From NCBI GenBank assembly GCA_949358305.1, contig OX442316.1:9054001-9114000 (forward strand): a stretch of DNA of 60,000 bases. Direction: 5' to 3'. Every line of letters begins with the position of its first letter. Position 1 is the stretch's first letter. The DNA is from Strigamia acuminata (taxonomy: Eukaryota > Arthropoda > Chilopoda > Geophilomorpha > Linotaeniidae). Shown here piece by piece: positions 1 to 13,871 of the stretch. The translations under genes and the position numbers were made by a program. The notes below the pieces were generated by a model. The model was not told the DNA's origin. It did no database searches and worked only from the letters and a program-made list of their open reading frames with translations.

Positions 1-793
1 TCCCTGCCTGCTGCATACATATTTGATAGTAAATTAACTTTTTATTACAGTTTAGCTCCTCGTTAACCACATTTTATCGGTCTTTAACCAAAGCCAACAA
101 ACTCGAACGTAATGAGTGTTATCATTTTCGAAATTCTTAATGTAAGATAAAACCCTGTCAGACCGTGAATAAATTATATTTAGGAAATGAGGTTCCGCTT
201 CATGATATTGTTACAGATAGGCTTGCAACGTACATTTGGCATTACTCAAAATAAATGCTTCCTCGAAGTCTTTATCAATGTGCCTTATCAAGTAGCAAAT
301 TGAAGCATTCAAGTTCAAAAATATTTTCCTTTCAAAACAGAGGGTCAATGGATCTTTTATTGTAGAGCCGAAGAAGAAGTCTTTCTCCCTCATAAAATCA
401 CTAAATCTCACCGAATCTTTTTTAAACTGAAGACAGCTCAAACAAAAGTGCTCACAATAGTGTTTTACTTGGATGCACCAAATCACTGAAGCAAACGGTA
501 GCTTGTGTAAAACGATCTTATTACGTACACTTTTTCAAATAATTTCTCCTTTTTCATTAAAATAAGGAAAAAAAATGTTAAAAACTTTTTTTCGAATTCT
601 TATCTCTTGCATTACACAAGCATATCTATATTGGAGGGGAAAGATAAAAACAGCCATTTCTGCACACATTATCCACTATTTAAGATAATTTTATTTTATG
701 TATAATTACGATATATTTCCAAAGACTTTGCCCGTTAAAAGGTGTCTGATTGTTTTCTCAAAATTGATTAAATCGATTAAAATATTACATATC
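1..793. other. Non-coding AT-rich sequence
   Basis: No open frame here has a recognisable domain, a plausible splice structure or protein-like composition in either strand. I see no RNA gene. It lies far upstream of the first receptor gene and could be intergenic or part of a long first intron of that gene. Confidence 0.5.
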
Positions 794-888
794 TACCGTA
801 CTGCCTCGAATAAACGCTGGGGCGCTGACTTTCCCTCTCCGGCGTTTAAACCTATTTGAACCCAGCGTTTATTCGAGGCAGTATGGTA
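794..888. mobile_element. Short foldback (MITE-like) element
   Basis: Two 28-base arms, 794-821 and 861-888, are inverted copies with one mismatch. The arms begin TACCGTACTGCCTCGAATAA and end in a CGCTGGG motif, with about 39 bases between them. There is no coding capacity. The short loop and long arms fit a MITE or foldback element; the target duplication is not clear, so the superfamily is not assigned. Confidence 0.65.
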
Positions 889-908
889 TTCAGTCTTTGT
901 GACTTAAA

Positions 909-997
909 TCTCACAACCAGGGAACTGGAAAAAGACCCCAACGAGATTAACAGCACTAATCCCCCTGAACTATAAAATGTAAATTCTTTGTTTAATA
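909..997 (+). repeat. Dispersed repeat, copy 1 (interrupted by MITE)
   Basis: This stretch is a diverged copy of 2084-2172. Both carry AAAGACCCCAACG, then a gap with several changes, then CTGAACTATAAAATG and an A-rich end at GTTTAATA. The 3' A-rich tail resembles the tail of a short retroposon (SINE), but I see no clear tRNA-like promoter boxes, so the class is open. Confidence 0.6.
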
Positions 998-1195
998 CCC
1001 TGGTTCTTAACCTTTGTTGCAGTCTGCACCCCCTTGAATTTTAAAATCTGGGCTCGCAACCTTTACCAAAGGAAAATATTTGTTTAACTAATTTTTTACT
1101 GATGTCACTTAACCACTTATACGTTAAACATTTTCCTGAAGTGGCCTCACACTCCCAGGGGGTGTGGACACCACATCAAAGGTTAAGAAGCGCTG
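998..1195. mobile_element. hAT-type MITE with 8 bp target duplication
   Basis: A 198-base non-coding element bounded by terminal inverted repeats that share TTCTTAACCTTTG (left CCCTGGTTCTTAACC, right complement CAGCGCTTCTTAACC). It is flanked by exact 8-base direct repeats GTTTAATA at 990-997 and 1196-1203. The terminal motif and the 8-base duplication are typical of hAT-family non-autonomous elements. A related sequence near 2165-2172 carries a single GTTTAATA, as expected for an empty site. Confidence 0.8.
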
Positions 1196-2083
1196 GTTTA
1201 ATAAAACAGTCGGCGATCACATTCTGCGTTCCACTAGGACAGCAGGAGTTGTAACGCATGCCAATGGAAATGGCAAACTCGCCGTTTATAATGCAAGGCG
1301 TTATGGTTACTGCTAGCTCCGCGATCGACAGCTGTTGTTTACTGTGTATTCAATGACTCGACATAGTTTGATGCGAGAACAGTTCTTAATTTTGCCTGTA
1401 GGATTGTAAACATTGTAAACATCTTGCCTAGGAGGTAAATTTGCTAATGTTTATGGCAATCTATTGGAAAACCAAATCATCATACGATGATACTACGGCA
1501 AAACAGGTGTGTGCAATAAATGGCGCAACAGTTGATGAAATAATTGATTTAAAAATTGATATAGTAATTGATATTAAGGTTTGAGAGTAATTATCGAGCC
1601 AGTACGATCGTTCCATTTGGGAATTTGATGCAAGCTTTTGTTGCGCAATGTTCAAGTAGTTGTCATTTGAAAGCTGTGCGAGATAGAGACTTGTGCTTTG
1701 GAGAATTTATAGAAGAAAATATCCCCTTTCTTTTGGTGTAAAAACCATTGAAATCTGTGGGTAAAAAAAAAAATTGGGATTTGTTCTATCTCTAACTACG
1801 GCAAAAGTGAATGTGGTGCCAATTTCAACCTGGTCTTTTTTGCAAGCATACTGTTTTCTTAGTTTTTCATTAAAATTATTAAATAAAAACTCCGGTTGAA
1901 GCCGGATATTAAAGCTTGATTAGAATAACGGCAACACAACAACAGAACAGTGTAGTGATCATAGACTTGCGGATGAGCAACTTCAAGATCTGTGGTGCAA
2001 AAGCCCACATGGACATGGAAAGTTTCCCACCAAGGTTCCCCAGAGTCGTTTCCCCTTTACCCACACCACTCGCACGCTACGAG

Positions 2084-2172
2084 ATCTCACCACCGGGTTC
2101 TGGTAAAAGACCCCAACGGGATTAGCAATACTAATCCCACTGAACTATAAAATGCAAATTCCTCGTTTAATA
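2084..2172 (+). repeat. Dispersed repeat, copy 2 (uninterrupted)
   Basis: Second copy of the repeat at 909-997, sharing the same order of motifs and ending at one GTTTAATA followed by an A-run. Because it lacks the inserted hAT-type MITE, it serves as the empty-site reference for that insertion. Confidence 0.6.
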
Positions 2173-5100
2173 AAAAGTGTAATGACAACCTTGAACCCAA
2201 TTGCATCATTCTTGACTCACAGTCGTATAAAAGTTGAATTTATTATTATTACGCCCAACATTTTCACTGCCTTTTCCCATAAATAAACTATCGACCGTTT
2301 GTGGTTTTACTGAAGTAAACTACTATATGCAATTTCATTAAAACTGATTTTCAGTTCTTTTTATGAATCATAACAACCCAAATCTGGTTTATAATGTCAA
2401 TGCAATGGACAGTTATAGCCCAGGGCTGGTAAATAACGTCGTAAAATAATAGCAAACTCTATCTCCACTCTCATCTGTAAGCAAACATAATGGATGACCA
2501 ATAAAAAAAAATTTTGCTCAAGCACAAAGACTAATGCCACGTATGTTGTTGACTTTAAATTCAAACTATTGTATAAATATAAGTATATAAACATAATAAA
2601 TATAAATATAAGTATAAATATAGATAAACATAAATATATATCCGTATATTAATAAGAATCTTGTACTACAAATCTGTGTAAACCTGTCATTTAGCTATTC
2701 AAATAAGACTAAAAGACTGGCTAAAAATCGATCTGTTTCCATACTACTTGTAAAAGACTGATAGAAATACGTATAGTTACTAAATTTTTTCTGTTTTTAC
2801 AATAGAGTAATATAAATACATAAATAAAACATTTTTTGATCGGTCAAACCCGCATCAAATGGTACAGATCTAGTCTTAATGATGCCATTAAATGTTTAGT
2901 TATTGGAAAATTAACCAAGACTTGAAATTGCTTTTAGTACGCGGTTAAAAATCTAGTAGATTTATTGTGCGGTAACTTCGTCGAGAGTATAACAAATATT
3001 TTTCGATATATTGATTAAAACAAAGGTTAGAATTGGTAGAATTAAAAACCCTACAATAAGCAGAATATTTCTCCCAAAGCACAAACATAGAAAGAAAGAA
3101 AAACACCAAAGTATACCGCACGAAAATCAATCCTTATTGCAGCCAGAACTGTGGTACCGTATATAAATAAGAGTAAACAACACGTGAAATTGCTTCTACG
3201 TGTAGGCAGTAAAGTTTGGTTGTTTAACTAAACACCAGAGCCAAAAGGTTTTTTTCTATTTTTATTTTTTTTTAGTCTGGCTTATATTGCGCCTCGCATT
3301 TTGTATAATGAAATCCTAACACGACTTAAGCATGAGATCAAATGCACTATTAGACCCCCTAGTGATATTTAAAACACATATTAGTGGTAATAAAACTGAA
3401 TTAGAATCAAAATGATGAGCTACACGAGAAAGCAGACAAATTGATAGTAAATATGCAAAAGAAATAACATTTTACTGGAGAAAACAATTGTCTCATTGAT
3501 TTTCAATACACACTTCGGTAAACTTATCCAACTAACCAAAAAATTAATTACGGCAACTTCGCTGTAGTCTGTGCAGAAAACATTCTCCATTAAGTGTTTT
3601 GATCGTGCAAGCAAAAATGCTAGCAATGGGAATTGGTTTTTTTCTACCATTTGGGATTCATAGGATTTAGACAATCATTACTAAGTATAATTTCGCAGCA
3701 TTTTCTTTGTTTTTTATGTATGGAAAGATGAAAAAGCAGTAAAAATAAAAGAAATGTGATTTGAAATCAGGCACGGTCTTGGGTCATTTCCATTTGTATT
3801 GGGTATATCTAACCAAAAAAAATTTATAGTGTCAAATAGTATTTTTATGGCAATGACTGAGAAAGAAAAGAAATGGGTTAAATTTTTAAAAGGTAAATTT
3901 TAATTTTTTTTTTAGCATTTACCTGTGTGAAACTGTGTAGAAACCAAGACAGCAAATATTAACTATTTTTTTTTAAAGTTAGTTAAGTTTCTACTCGACA
4001 TTGAAGCTCATTTGAACTTCATACCACGAAGAGCAGACCAACTTAATTTAACTACATGTGTCTAGTCTAAAAGAATTAAGCAAATTACCCCAGCAGAAAT
4101 GCAATTTCCTAGTTCAGAGACATGCATGCATCTTCTGCACTCTAAAAAATTAATGTTATGTCTGTGTGTAGATGCAAAAATACACCTAATACATGTGCAG
4201 CACGACATCTTTAAAACTGTAACGTGTAATACAATAAAAGATAGATGAAAACGGAAAAAGTTCATCTTTGAAAAGCAATATAACGCTGTCGGGAATCAAC
4301 AAAGGGTATTACTGGCAACCTTACACCAATTAAATGAACACTTTGCAAGCCAAATACCATCAAAATTGCAGGAAAAGTGGCTCAACATTCCAATTTGCCT
4401 TAGAAAAAGAAATAATTAAAAAAAATAGTAATTTTAGCAATCTTCTGCTGTAATTTTCAAATGAAAGTTTTTAACCCTTGAAAGTTTTTGGATATTTGTA
4501 CTGTAAGGCATGCTCAAATTGATGATAGTTCCAATAGTTTTCCAGACGCAACTCCAAAACCGTTTATACTCAAATCTTGATAAAACGATAAGAGCAAAAC
4601 TTCTTACTGCTTCGGAACACTCACTTAAGTTTTACTGAACCCAAACAACATTTAAAAAACGTCAATTATGAGGCTATTTCAGATTGGATGAAAGAGAAAC
4701 GCTGAATCCGAGCCCAGAAACTAAAATCAATATTTTGTTACTACCAAATTCATTTTTATAATACATTCGGTGAAGAAATTTACCACAAAAAAAGAGAAAA
4801 CCGAAGTTTAACAAATAAGTAAATGCTTTGAAAGCAATTAATTCTAATTATGAAATAAGAAATTAGCGTCTAATCAGTGAGTTTACGAGCAATTTCTGAA
4901 TAAAATTGTAAAGACTCATCTAAATACAGAAAGAAATTATTCTGTTAATCTATTAAACTTCGTGGAGAGATAAGAAGCATAAAGAACTTGAGAAAGAGCC
5001 CAAGAAAATTATTTTACATCACATGAGAACAATGCAGTGAAGCGAAATGTGCAGAAGCCGAGATTATGACTTTCCTAGACCGTAATGAAGAAAATATTAA

Positions 5101-5682
5101 AATGAAATTTCTAATGAAAATTACAAAAAAAAAGCTTAACCGTCTTAAAACTGGTAAATCTGACATGTTGTAAGATGACGTCTGACACCTAAAATAGTTA
5201 TCCCTTTCCTTTGATACGATATAGCACAATTGAATGTAAAATCGGGAGCGGGACGTCATGGCAGATATCTCCAACCAGCTTTAAGTTTTGACAACGTCGT
5301 TCCTTTTACTCTATTCAAAATTTCTTTCGGATAAATTGCGGTCTCTCGATCAATGAAATGTCAGACCACGCTGAGACAGGTATTGTCTAAAAACGCACCG
5401 CGGATTAATATTCGGTGAAAGAGTTTTTCATTCTATTCTAATTTATTGCTAAAAAAATTGCAGTGAAAAGCAGGAAATAATGTTGTTAAGCACTCAAGGG
5501 CTCTGTTTACATTAATTAACATTTTTCAACCTTTTTAATATTGTTTATATTTATTTATGATGTCGTTGCGATCCTTATATGTTTACGTAATAATTTTTCA
5601 CGTCATTAAAATTCAAATAGAAACCTTCAACGCAATTCCTCCATCCTCCATACAATTACATCAATAAACTTCGACAAATATC
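2173..5682. other. Non-coding sequence with AT-rich simple repeat
   Basis: No supported exon. About 2570-2645 is a degenerate ATAAATATA-type low-complexity run. The remaining open frames are short, lack family motifs, and are typical chance frames in AT-rich DNA. Confidence 0.5.
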
Positions 5683-5684
5683 TA

Positions 5685-5861
5685 CAGTCGAAACTCTTTA
5701 TAACGAATCGCGGTATAACGAATTAAAGATATAACGAATACCTAAAAATGGGTGGTTTGGTTAGTTGTCCACATGTTAACAAATTTCGATATAACGAATT
5801 GTCGTTATAACGAATCGATTTTTCGGGTCCGTATGCGATTCGTTATAAAGAGTTTCGACTG
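5685..5861. mobile_element. pogo/Tigger-type MITE
   Basis: A 177-base element with perfect 27-base terminal inverted repeats starting CAGTCGAAACTCTTTATAAC, flanked by the dinucleotide TA on both sides (5683-5684 and 5862-5863). The interior repeats TATAACGAAT-type motifs. Terminal CAGTCGAA plus a TA duplication is the usual signature of non-autonomous pogo/Tigger (Tc1/mariner superfamily) elements. There is no open reading frame. Confidence 0.85.
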
Positions 5862-5863
5862 TA

Positions 5864-7828
5864 AACCCATTAAACTGTTTTCTTTTCGTAACACCTGATG
5901 ATTTGCTAGAAGTTGGACTGTATAAGTTTAGAAATTCTGATTTATTTTTATCAAATAAATCACAAGTGGTGTAAATAAATTAAAAACAATTTTTCATGGC
6001 AGTCTCTGCCCACCACGCAATAAAAATTGCGAGTTTCTTATTGGCTACAACTTTTTCCACCACAAAAAGGGACGTAGCTAATTTAATTTTGCGTATACAC
6101 TTTGGCGCTCAAAATAAAACAAAATTCTATAAAGTTTAAAGCAAACTTCGAAAGCAATCAATGCACTTCAGTTCAAATGGCTGCCTCTCCTTGTCAGTCA
6201 CAGATGAAAGAAAATATTACCTAAATATTGAAAAGGAAATTTAAAAAATCTTTCCAACAATAATTTCCTTTTAATTTACTGAAAGAAAAAGCAAATAATC
6301 AAAATCTCTCTTCAATCTGACATTTAATAAAAGCTACTCCGTATCATTTTATTTTATAATTAAAAACAATGCATGCAGGTTAAAAGCCACAAGGCTTCAG
6401 CTGCTCTTTGATAAGTTTAAGTTTCTCCTTTCACCCTGTCCTTCACATCAGGATGAAGAGATTGGGAGTGGTTAAAGTGTTTCCACTGTGTATTTCTCCT
6501 CCAATAAGAGAAGAAACATGTATCAGTTGTTTGTAGTTCGTTTTTTAAACTCAAAAAAATGCACAATAACCTCGAAATGATGTACTATGCCATCAAACAA
6601 TTACCAGTTCAAATTTACACGCATAATTTGTGTCAATTTTTAGTTTCCTAACCGATTGTTTAGTTAATAAACTAAACTTCTGTTTACATTCACACTTCAG
6701 GTTAACCATACAAGCACTTCCTTATTCGAAAAGTTTATCTCACTTAGCAAAGCGTTATGTAACCTTATCGCATAAACACCATTCATTGGTCATAGTGGAC
6801 AGTTGGCTGCATTAAGCACTGGAAGAAAGAGCTAGTCTTCTCTTTAATGATTGCTAAGAGAATAAAATTCCTCAACAGTGTAATGCCTTCTTCTTGCTGA
6901 TAAGACATCTCTTGAGAATTTCTCCTTCCTTAATGCTTTCCGAAATAACCTTACAGTCAAGCATTTCTTATTCACGTAAAATATGACTAAATATCGTTCA
7001 CACGTTTCCTTTCTTTAATTATAACTTTATAGCCTAACAAATTTACTGTCTGGTTGGTTACACAGTGTAAACACAGCAAGAATTTGTTGCAAGTGTTTTT
7101 CGTTTTTATTTTGTTGAGATTGTGTCTGTATACCACTAAATTTATTGAGGGTTTATGATTTTGTGTTGCAGATAAAGTCATTTCTGCTTCCCCTTCGTCA
7201 TTCGGGTGTATCTAATCATTAAAGTCCTAAAAATCTATTTTCGTGAAATCATTTATACATATCAAGACAAAGATTTAGTTTATGTTAATCCGGAAACCTG
7301 TACCAACCTTCACCTAATCTTTAATGTGCCTGCACGTATCTAATTTCACAACAACAGAAGGGTCCGCAGTGCTGCGAATAGAGACTGAATGAATTTGAAC
7401 CCGGTGATGTACAGTCGACATAAAACAACAAACAAAGATATACGGTTTCCTCGCAAAAATGCACATTAATAGTGGTTTTTGTTGTTGCCTAATTTAATTG
7501 CATTTTACCTTTACCTCATTCTTTTTTTATATATATAAAATATCTAGTAGATAAACTAAACCAATTTCCAAAAGTTGCTCTACTGAATATTGCATCCATA
7601 AAACATTTCAAAAAATTTAAAGTAATTTAAAACTTGACACGAGGTTATAAATTAATGTGGCCATGCGTTAAACGCAAATAAGCTTATTCATTCCAGGGCA
7701 CAACTGAAATTGCAAGTCCGACATTGAAAAGCATCCAAAGTTATATTTTCAGTGTGAATGGAGGTGTCGGCCCACGTGTAGTAACAATTTAAATGTAACT
7801 TGATAGCCTTCATCCTTATAAAAACAAT
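5864..7828. other. Non-coding sequence
   Basis: Nothing beyond AT-rich sequence with short chance frames was recognised here on either strand. Confidence 0.45.
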
Positions 7829-8079
7829 ATACGGTATTTTATCGATTAAGAGCCGCGGCTCTTATTCAAAACTGCCATTTTTGTCAGCAATTACAATTTC
7901 GGTTTTTCGTTTGTTACATTTGTTTAATGTAACAAAGTCTGAACGTCCCGAACGAAGCGTACTTTCATCGTTCGTGAGGTTAAATACGGAAACAATACCG
8001 TATTTTTGCACAAAAACGGTATTTTTGGTGTCTCAGCCGCGGCCACTATTCGAGGGCGACTCTTAATAAAATACGGTAT
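7829..8079. mobile_element. Foldback element with ATACGGTATTTTAT ends
   Basis: The left end reads ATACGGTATTTTATCGATTA followed by AGAGCCGCGG. The right end, read on the opposite strand, gives ATACCGTATTTTATTAAGAG followed by TCGCCCTCGAATAG. The arms are imperfect inverted repeats of about 35 bases around a roughly 180-base interior that repeats TACCGTATTTTT motifs. Non-coding; probably a MITE. It shares the TACCGTA and CGAATA words with the foldback at 794-888 and may be a distant relative. Confidence 0.55.
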
Positions 8080-11000
8080 TTTCATTAACACTGATTTATA
8101 AAGATAAATTAATTTGGTATTATAATTTCACTTATTTGTATGCCTGAAAAGTCAGCACATAACAACCCTTTGCTAAGCCGTTGTGGACTTAATTGAGTCA
8201 ATACCTCACAAAACAAACCCTCATTAATAATTTTCTTTTCAGAGAGAATTTCAAATCCGTCGGCATTAATCTCAAGAAAGAGGATTGTGTGAGTGCGATT
8301 GAACCTTTTAACGTATTGATTCGCTAAGTAAAAGGTTGAGTGGCTGTACGTAAACTTTCATTTCACTGACTTGTGAGACACGTTGGAAACAATTGTATAC
8401 TTTGATGCGTTGATTTAAAAATAAAAAATAAATTAGAATTTCTCTTCATTTCTTAATTTTTAAAGCCTTTTTGTTTCCCTCCGTTCCGTCGTATTGAAAA
8501 TCGATGTTACCTCACAGGCCATTAGCAACAATCCTCTTGGCAGTGTTGTTGAAAAACAGTGTGAACAAAAATTGAATTCCTTGTCGTTATAGTAATTGCT
8601 CATATCAATCATCCACATACTGATCTAAGAAAGAAAAGAAAAATAGATTAAAACACTAAAGAGGTTATGTGAGAGAAAAACTGCATAAATTTATCAACAA
8701 CTCATTAAAATAAGTTGTTTAGTTAGCAATTTGAAATGTTTTATTGCACTACTGAAAAATACGATTTTTTAAAGTTTAAAATTGCGATACATTTTTTTTA
8801 ATGAACCTGATAATTGACGTTAAAGCCCAAGAAATTATTAAAAATAAACAAATAAGCTTTTCGACCTTAAACTGCAGGTTAACGTTTGCAGTGACCAGTC
8901 AATACAAAGTGCTTGAACTACCAGATGACCTACAGTGAGGTCGAACAGCTTAGCTGTGATATTTAAGTAAATATTATGAGTGTTTCTAGTTTTTCTGTAG
9001 CAATGTTTAAAATAAACTTGCTAGAGAGCTATTGTTATTTTTCTAAGCCTTTCATATAATAAAGTTAAGTTCGTTGTAAACCCTTGCATCACACGCGTGT
9101 CGTCTCCGCTCGTATGAAACGACAAGCCATTACCACGTTTGTTCTCACAAATTTTATTTCAATGCACAAAAATAACATATCCACTGTAATTCTCGGTTTA
9201 TTCAAAAGTTAAGAAACTCTTTTATTTCACTATCGCGTTTTTTCTCTCGTTCGAATTGCCTTTACTGCTGAACCCTTAATAGAATTGTCTGTGTGTTTGT
9301 TCTGCTGACTTAGCTTGATTCTGACAGACACTGCTGACAACAGCTTAAAATCACAAAGTGAATGCAAACAGTTAAGCAATTGAAATTGTAAATTTGTTAC
9401 GTTGTTTACATTGCTAACTCAAATTTATTTCTGATTTTGAAATTTTGTTTCAAAAAAACCTTTTAAAAAAAATACCCACTTGGGTGTTTAAACAACGGAT
9501 AAAACCATTCATCGTTGACTAATAACTACAAATTCCCACATCGAAAGATGATCACCTTTGATTTCCATATTATTTACTCCCCTAGATGTTATATCATTTA
9601 TTCTAATATATTCCACAAGATTTACTCTATGTCTAATCAAAGCAGAAGCAAAATTTTCACAAACCTAAAATGTAGTCAATCTTCCTTTTTGGCTCAGACC
9701 CAAGGGTTTTCTGCCATTGAGGAACAAGCTGGAATTTTGGATGGCATCAGTTCCCTATTTTATGACCTTCTTGTGAAGTAGAAGTGGCACTTTGCTTAAT
9801 GGGCCAATTTTTCTTAGTAATAGCAGAACTATTTCCACCTATTTTATAGTTAAACTCGACAGAAAACTTAGTTGAAACTAAGTGAAAATGAATCAAAACA
9901 ATTTCAAAATTCATTCTATTTTGATTAGAACGACTTGTTTGCTACAAACAAGCCCACTTCTCGGAACAAAGAGAAATAGCAAAGAAGAAAAAAAACTTAT
10001 TTTACGTCAATAAATTTGAACTTTTGCTGACACTTTTAAATCATGTTCTTCGGCAGCCAGATGTGACAACACTGTTGTTTTAAGTGATCATAAATCATTT
10101 GATTGCAAAGCTAATACGATGAAAACGTAGTAACGTATTTCATTCAAAGTATTATCCGAAAAACGAAATAAAACGTTATTACGCAAATTATTCAGAGATA
10201 TTTTACATCTTTTGGTAATTTGCCTAAACTTGACAGGATCAATGAAACACAGTTGCACATGTGGCACTCGTGCAGCTCATAACGTAGCTGCAATTAGCCA
10301 GTCAAGGGATGTAATCTTTTTTTGCAAATTGCTAAGTATTTGAAGTAGTCATTGTGGTTTAGCTTCATTCATATTTTATCTTACAATTTAGAGCTATTAA
10401 TGACAGCTGTTGTTTTAATATTAAGTATTTTTAAGTGCTCAAAAGTGTAAATTTAAACTTCTCCCACTGTATTCAAGCAGAAGAGTTATATCAAAAAAAG
10501 ATGAAAGAAATCCATTAATGTCTTACAGAGCGTAGTTTGTTTGCCAGACTTTTATGGAGTATAATTTATCATATTCTACTTTTTTTTCACAGTAAAAATA
10601 AGAAAATATCTATAGTGGTTTCCTAATCCATTTGTGGTATAAAAATCAAGTTGTCATTGAGCGTGACTTCAAAGAACTGATGATTAAATGCCATAAATTT
10701 TTTTTTATAAAAATGTCCAGTAATCTGTGACTTGCAGCATTTTTTTGTGTGCAGAACGCACAAGATCCAGGCAACCTCTGTGCAAAACTGGTTGGAGACC
10801 CCTGTCTCCTTATCTTCAATTTTTTTTACTGTGTTTCATTACAGTAATAAGTCAGTTAAAAAGAAAATTGTCAAGCCGAATAATTTTCTGCTGCAGTTGC
10901 AGCGATAATGACAATGATATTGAAATGCGTGCACACTAATGCATGATTTCTATTAAATGAGCAATTGACAATCCTCACCTCGTTTCCTAGTCAAATTGCA

Positions 11001-13871
11001 TGCTTTACCCAGAGATGGCACCCTTTCACCTGACATAATTACTTTTTAATGTATCATCAAGAAGAACAGCTTTAAAGATTTAACTCTGATTAGAAGTCAA
11101 GAGCAAGACCTCAGAAATTCAACTCGGAATTAGTTCCAAAACCTAAAGCTAAAACGAATAATCAACTTAGCACACCGGTTGATGATGGGTTCACCCCTTA
11201 AGAAACCAATTGTGGTATTTCTTCAATTTCATGTTACTTCAGGGAGCAATGTCTTTATTCTGAAGAATCAAGATGTAGTAAATTCATTAAGAAAACAAAC
11301 AAAACACACAAAAAATACCTTTCAGCCACAGATGAAAAAGCTGGTTAAAAGGTTATCTTTGATAAATTGAACATTTCGTGATTAGTATCTTATCGTGACA
11401 GGGTGCTCCATACAATAGAAATAAAAAAAAGTAAACGTAATTGCTGAAAGGTAATATCGTAAAATAAATCACTAAGCCATAAGTTTTGTACGCTCGAATA
11501 AAGTACATCTTTCCGAAATACCGTGGAACATTAGTAGCGCTTTCAATCAAAACAGAGACAAAAATTGTCTGGTTGTATTAGCATTATACATCTGTGATCT
11601 GTCATGACTCCAATCCGGCCCTGAGGAATTGCCAGTCATATTTAATGAAGTGAATGCAAAGCGATGACTGCAGCATGAAGAGTTTAGTGCCAAGACTAAT
11701 TTTATTCATCCAAAACACATTTACAACCAAACCCCATACCCCTTTCTGGCATTTGTGTTTAGATTGTTCTAGAAAATGGAAAGTTAATTTATTCACAACT
11801 AGATAATGGCTAAGATGAAAATTATCAATTACGGTATCCCATATGGATCAAAAATATATTTTACAATATATTGCTTTTCACTAAATGCAATCCAAAATGT
11901 CTAGCAATTCGCAGAATTAAGCGTTCTTATTTGTACATTAAATAGGGCATTTAAAAATCATTTGAAAATGCATTCATATAGGAGGAACGCCCATTTAATA
12001 ATACATTTTATAAAACGGACCGATATTACCAATTTCAAACCAACAGCATACAAAAATGTATTATAAACTACATACTAGTGAACAAATGCATTTCAAAATA
12101 CATTGCATTTAATACTACAAATAATGCAAACAAAGTAAACTTAGAATAATGATTGCACTTAATCAAACATCATCTCATTCTTATAACAACAACAATAACC
12201 ATATGGAATGTATTCTTCCAGAAATTCAAGTTCAGAGTTAGAACTTCTGCGTAGAATGAAAGATAAGTAGAGAGAATTAGTGGACTTGTTTCAAAAAGCG
12301 ACATTGGGCCAAGGCTGCTTCAGTAATAACAATGACCTTATTTTAACTAAAAACAAGACATGTTTTTGATTTTTTTTTCTTTCTTTCTTTTTAACTTACA
12401 GTTACACGCTTTCGAGTTCTAACTTGTAGACATTACATAACTGTGTTACTATTTTGGCAGTGTTCCAAAACGACTCTTCTTTTTCATTGCTGGCCATAAA
12501 CGACTGTACTGTACAACAAACAAACACAGACTGTAGATTTTGCGCAAGAATTGTGCTTGTGCTAGTTCTACTAGACCGAAGAAACTACATTTCTTGCCGA
12601 CAAAACAATAAATTCTTTCAGTTTAAAAAGATTGCTGTTGATGTGTTTTAATATTTTGTGCAATCACTTAACAAATAGTTGAAGAAAGTGCTAATGTGAA
12701 AGACCTTGTTTACACTGCGTTAAGCTGCCATCTACAAACTTTGTTCAATCTTCACTTCTTCATTTTTAAAACAAAATAAGAAGCCTTGTGCAAATAATGT
12801 AATGTATGTGATCAGCATCGTAAATTTTTAAATTAAAAACTACTCTTTGTGTACACACTCAAAGCACTAAAGAACTTGTTTAATGAAAATATTAAGTTGT
12901 GCCCTGTAGGTTTTACTAAACACCGGTAACATTAAATAAAGTTCTTTCCCTTAGCTTTGTTCAAACAGCAGCTTGACTATACACGACACGGTTGAACATT
13001 GATTGATTTCTATTCTGGCACAATGATGTACGATATTTTGCAGCTGGTCAACCGGCTGGATTTGTACAACTCCTTTTTCCTTAACTTGAAAAACTTGAAA
13101 AAAAATAAGAATAGATTCAATCAGTTTTTCAAGTTTTATCGGCAGAATAGAAATGCGTGTCCAACTGTCCATAAAGTGTATAATTAATTTGGATTTGTAA
13201 TTTATGGTTAGTGATGACATAACACCTAAAATCTTCAGCCCCTTACATAATTAACTACGGGAGATTTCTTCCTAACCTCGAAAATCAATTGCAATCACAC
13301 TCCATCAAATTTCAAAATTAAATTTTAAAAACATGATAAAAGATCATTCATAAAACTTTTATTAACTTTGAGTCCTCTTTCACAATGTAGAACAAACAAG
13401 AAACCAGCCCTTGACGGATATCCTTTGCCTCACAGTCCACACACATTTAGTTTATTTTTCTAAAATATTGTATGGTCACCCTTTATCACTACCAGTGCAG
13501 TAAACTGTATTTAGTTTGCTACCTAATAATCCATTGTCAAAAGGAACTTGAACAAAGCTTATCTCTCCTATCCCATAAGACCCAATCCCGATCAATGAGC
13601 GTACTCTAGTGGAACTTAAAGTGTAAAGCACAAATAGAAAAACTATACAACTAAGAAATCTGAAAACGAGAACATCAGCTGCACATTGGAAAAAATAAAA
13701 GAAACTTCAGACTGTGTGGAAGACTATAATTGTCGAAAGAAAATTGGCAGTATGCTCGAAAGCATAAACGCCGTCTTAAAATTGAATTACTGTTATCAAA
13801 TTTGCATTAAAAATGCACTGCATTATTGATCTTAGATAAAAGTTATACGGAATTTTAGTCAACGTTTATAA
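8080..13871. other. Non-coding sequence upstream of the first receptor gene
   Basis: No coding exon can be supported. Around 11830-12210 there is AT-rich sequence with CCATATGG words and many TGCATTT/AATGTATT motifs that partly resembles the small foldback at 26051. The sequence may contain the missing 5' exon and promoter of the downstream receptor gene, but I could not identify a signal-peptide exon with a phase-1 donor. Confidence 0.4.

Noticed and set aside
1916-2125. 69-residue frame over the second dispersed repeat copy
   Set aside because: It lies partly in repeat sequence, has no homologous frame in the first copy, and shows no domain.
9515-9781. 88-residue frame with a mildly protein-like C-terminal half
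   Set aside because: No recognisable domain, no splice partners of matching phase, and no paralogous sequence in the window.
11179-11370. Frame starting with a moderately hydrophobic leader, considered as the missing first exon of receptor A
   Set aside because: No phase-1 donor follows the leader, and its composition after residue 25 is not signal-peptide-like.
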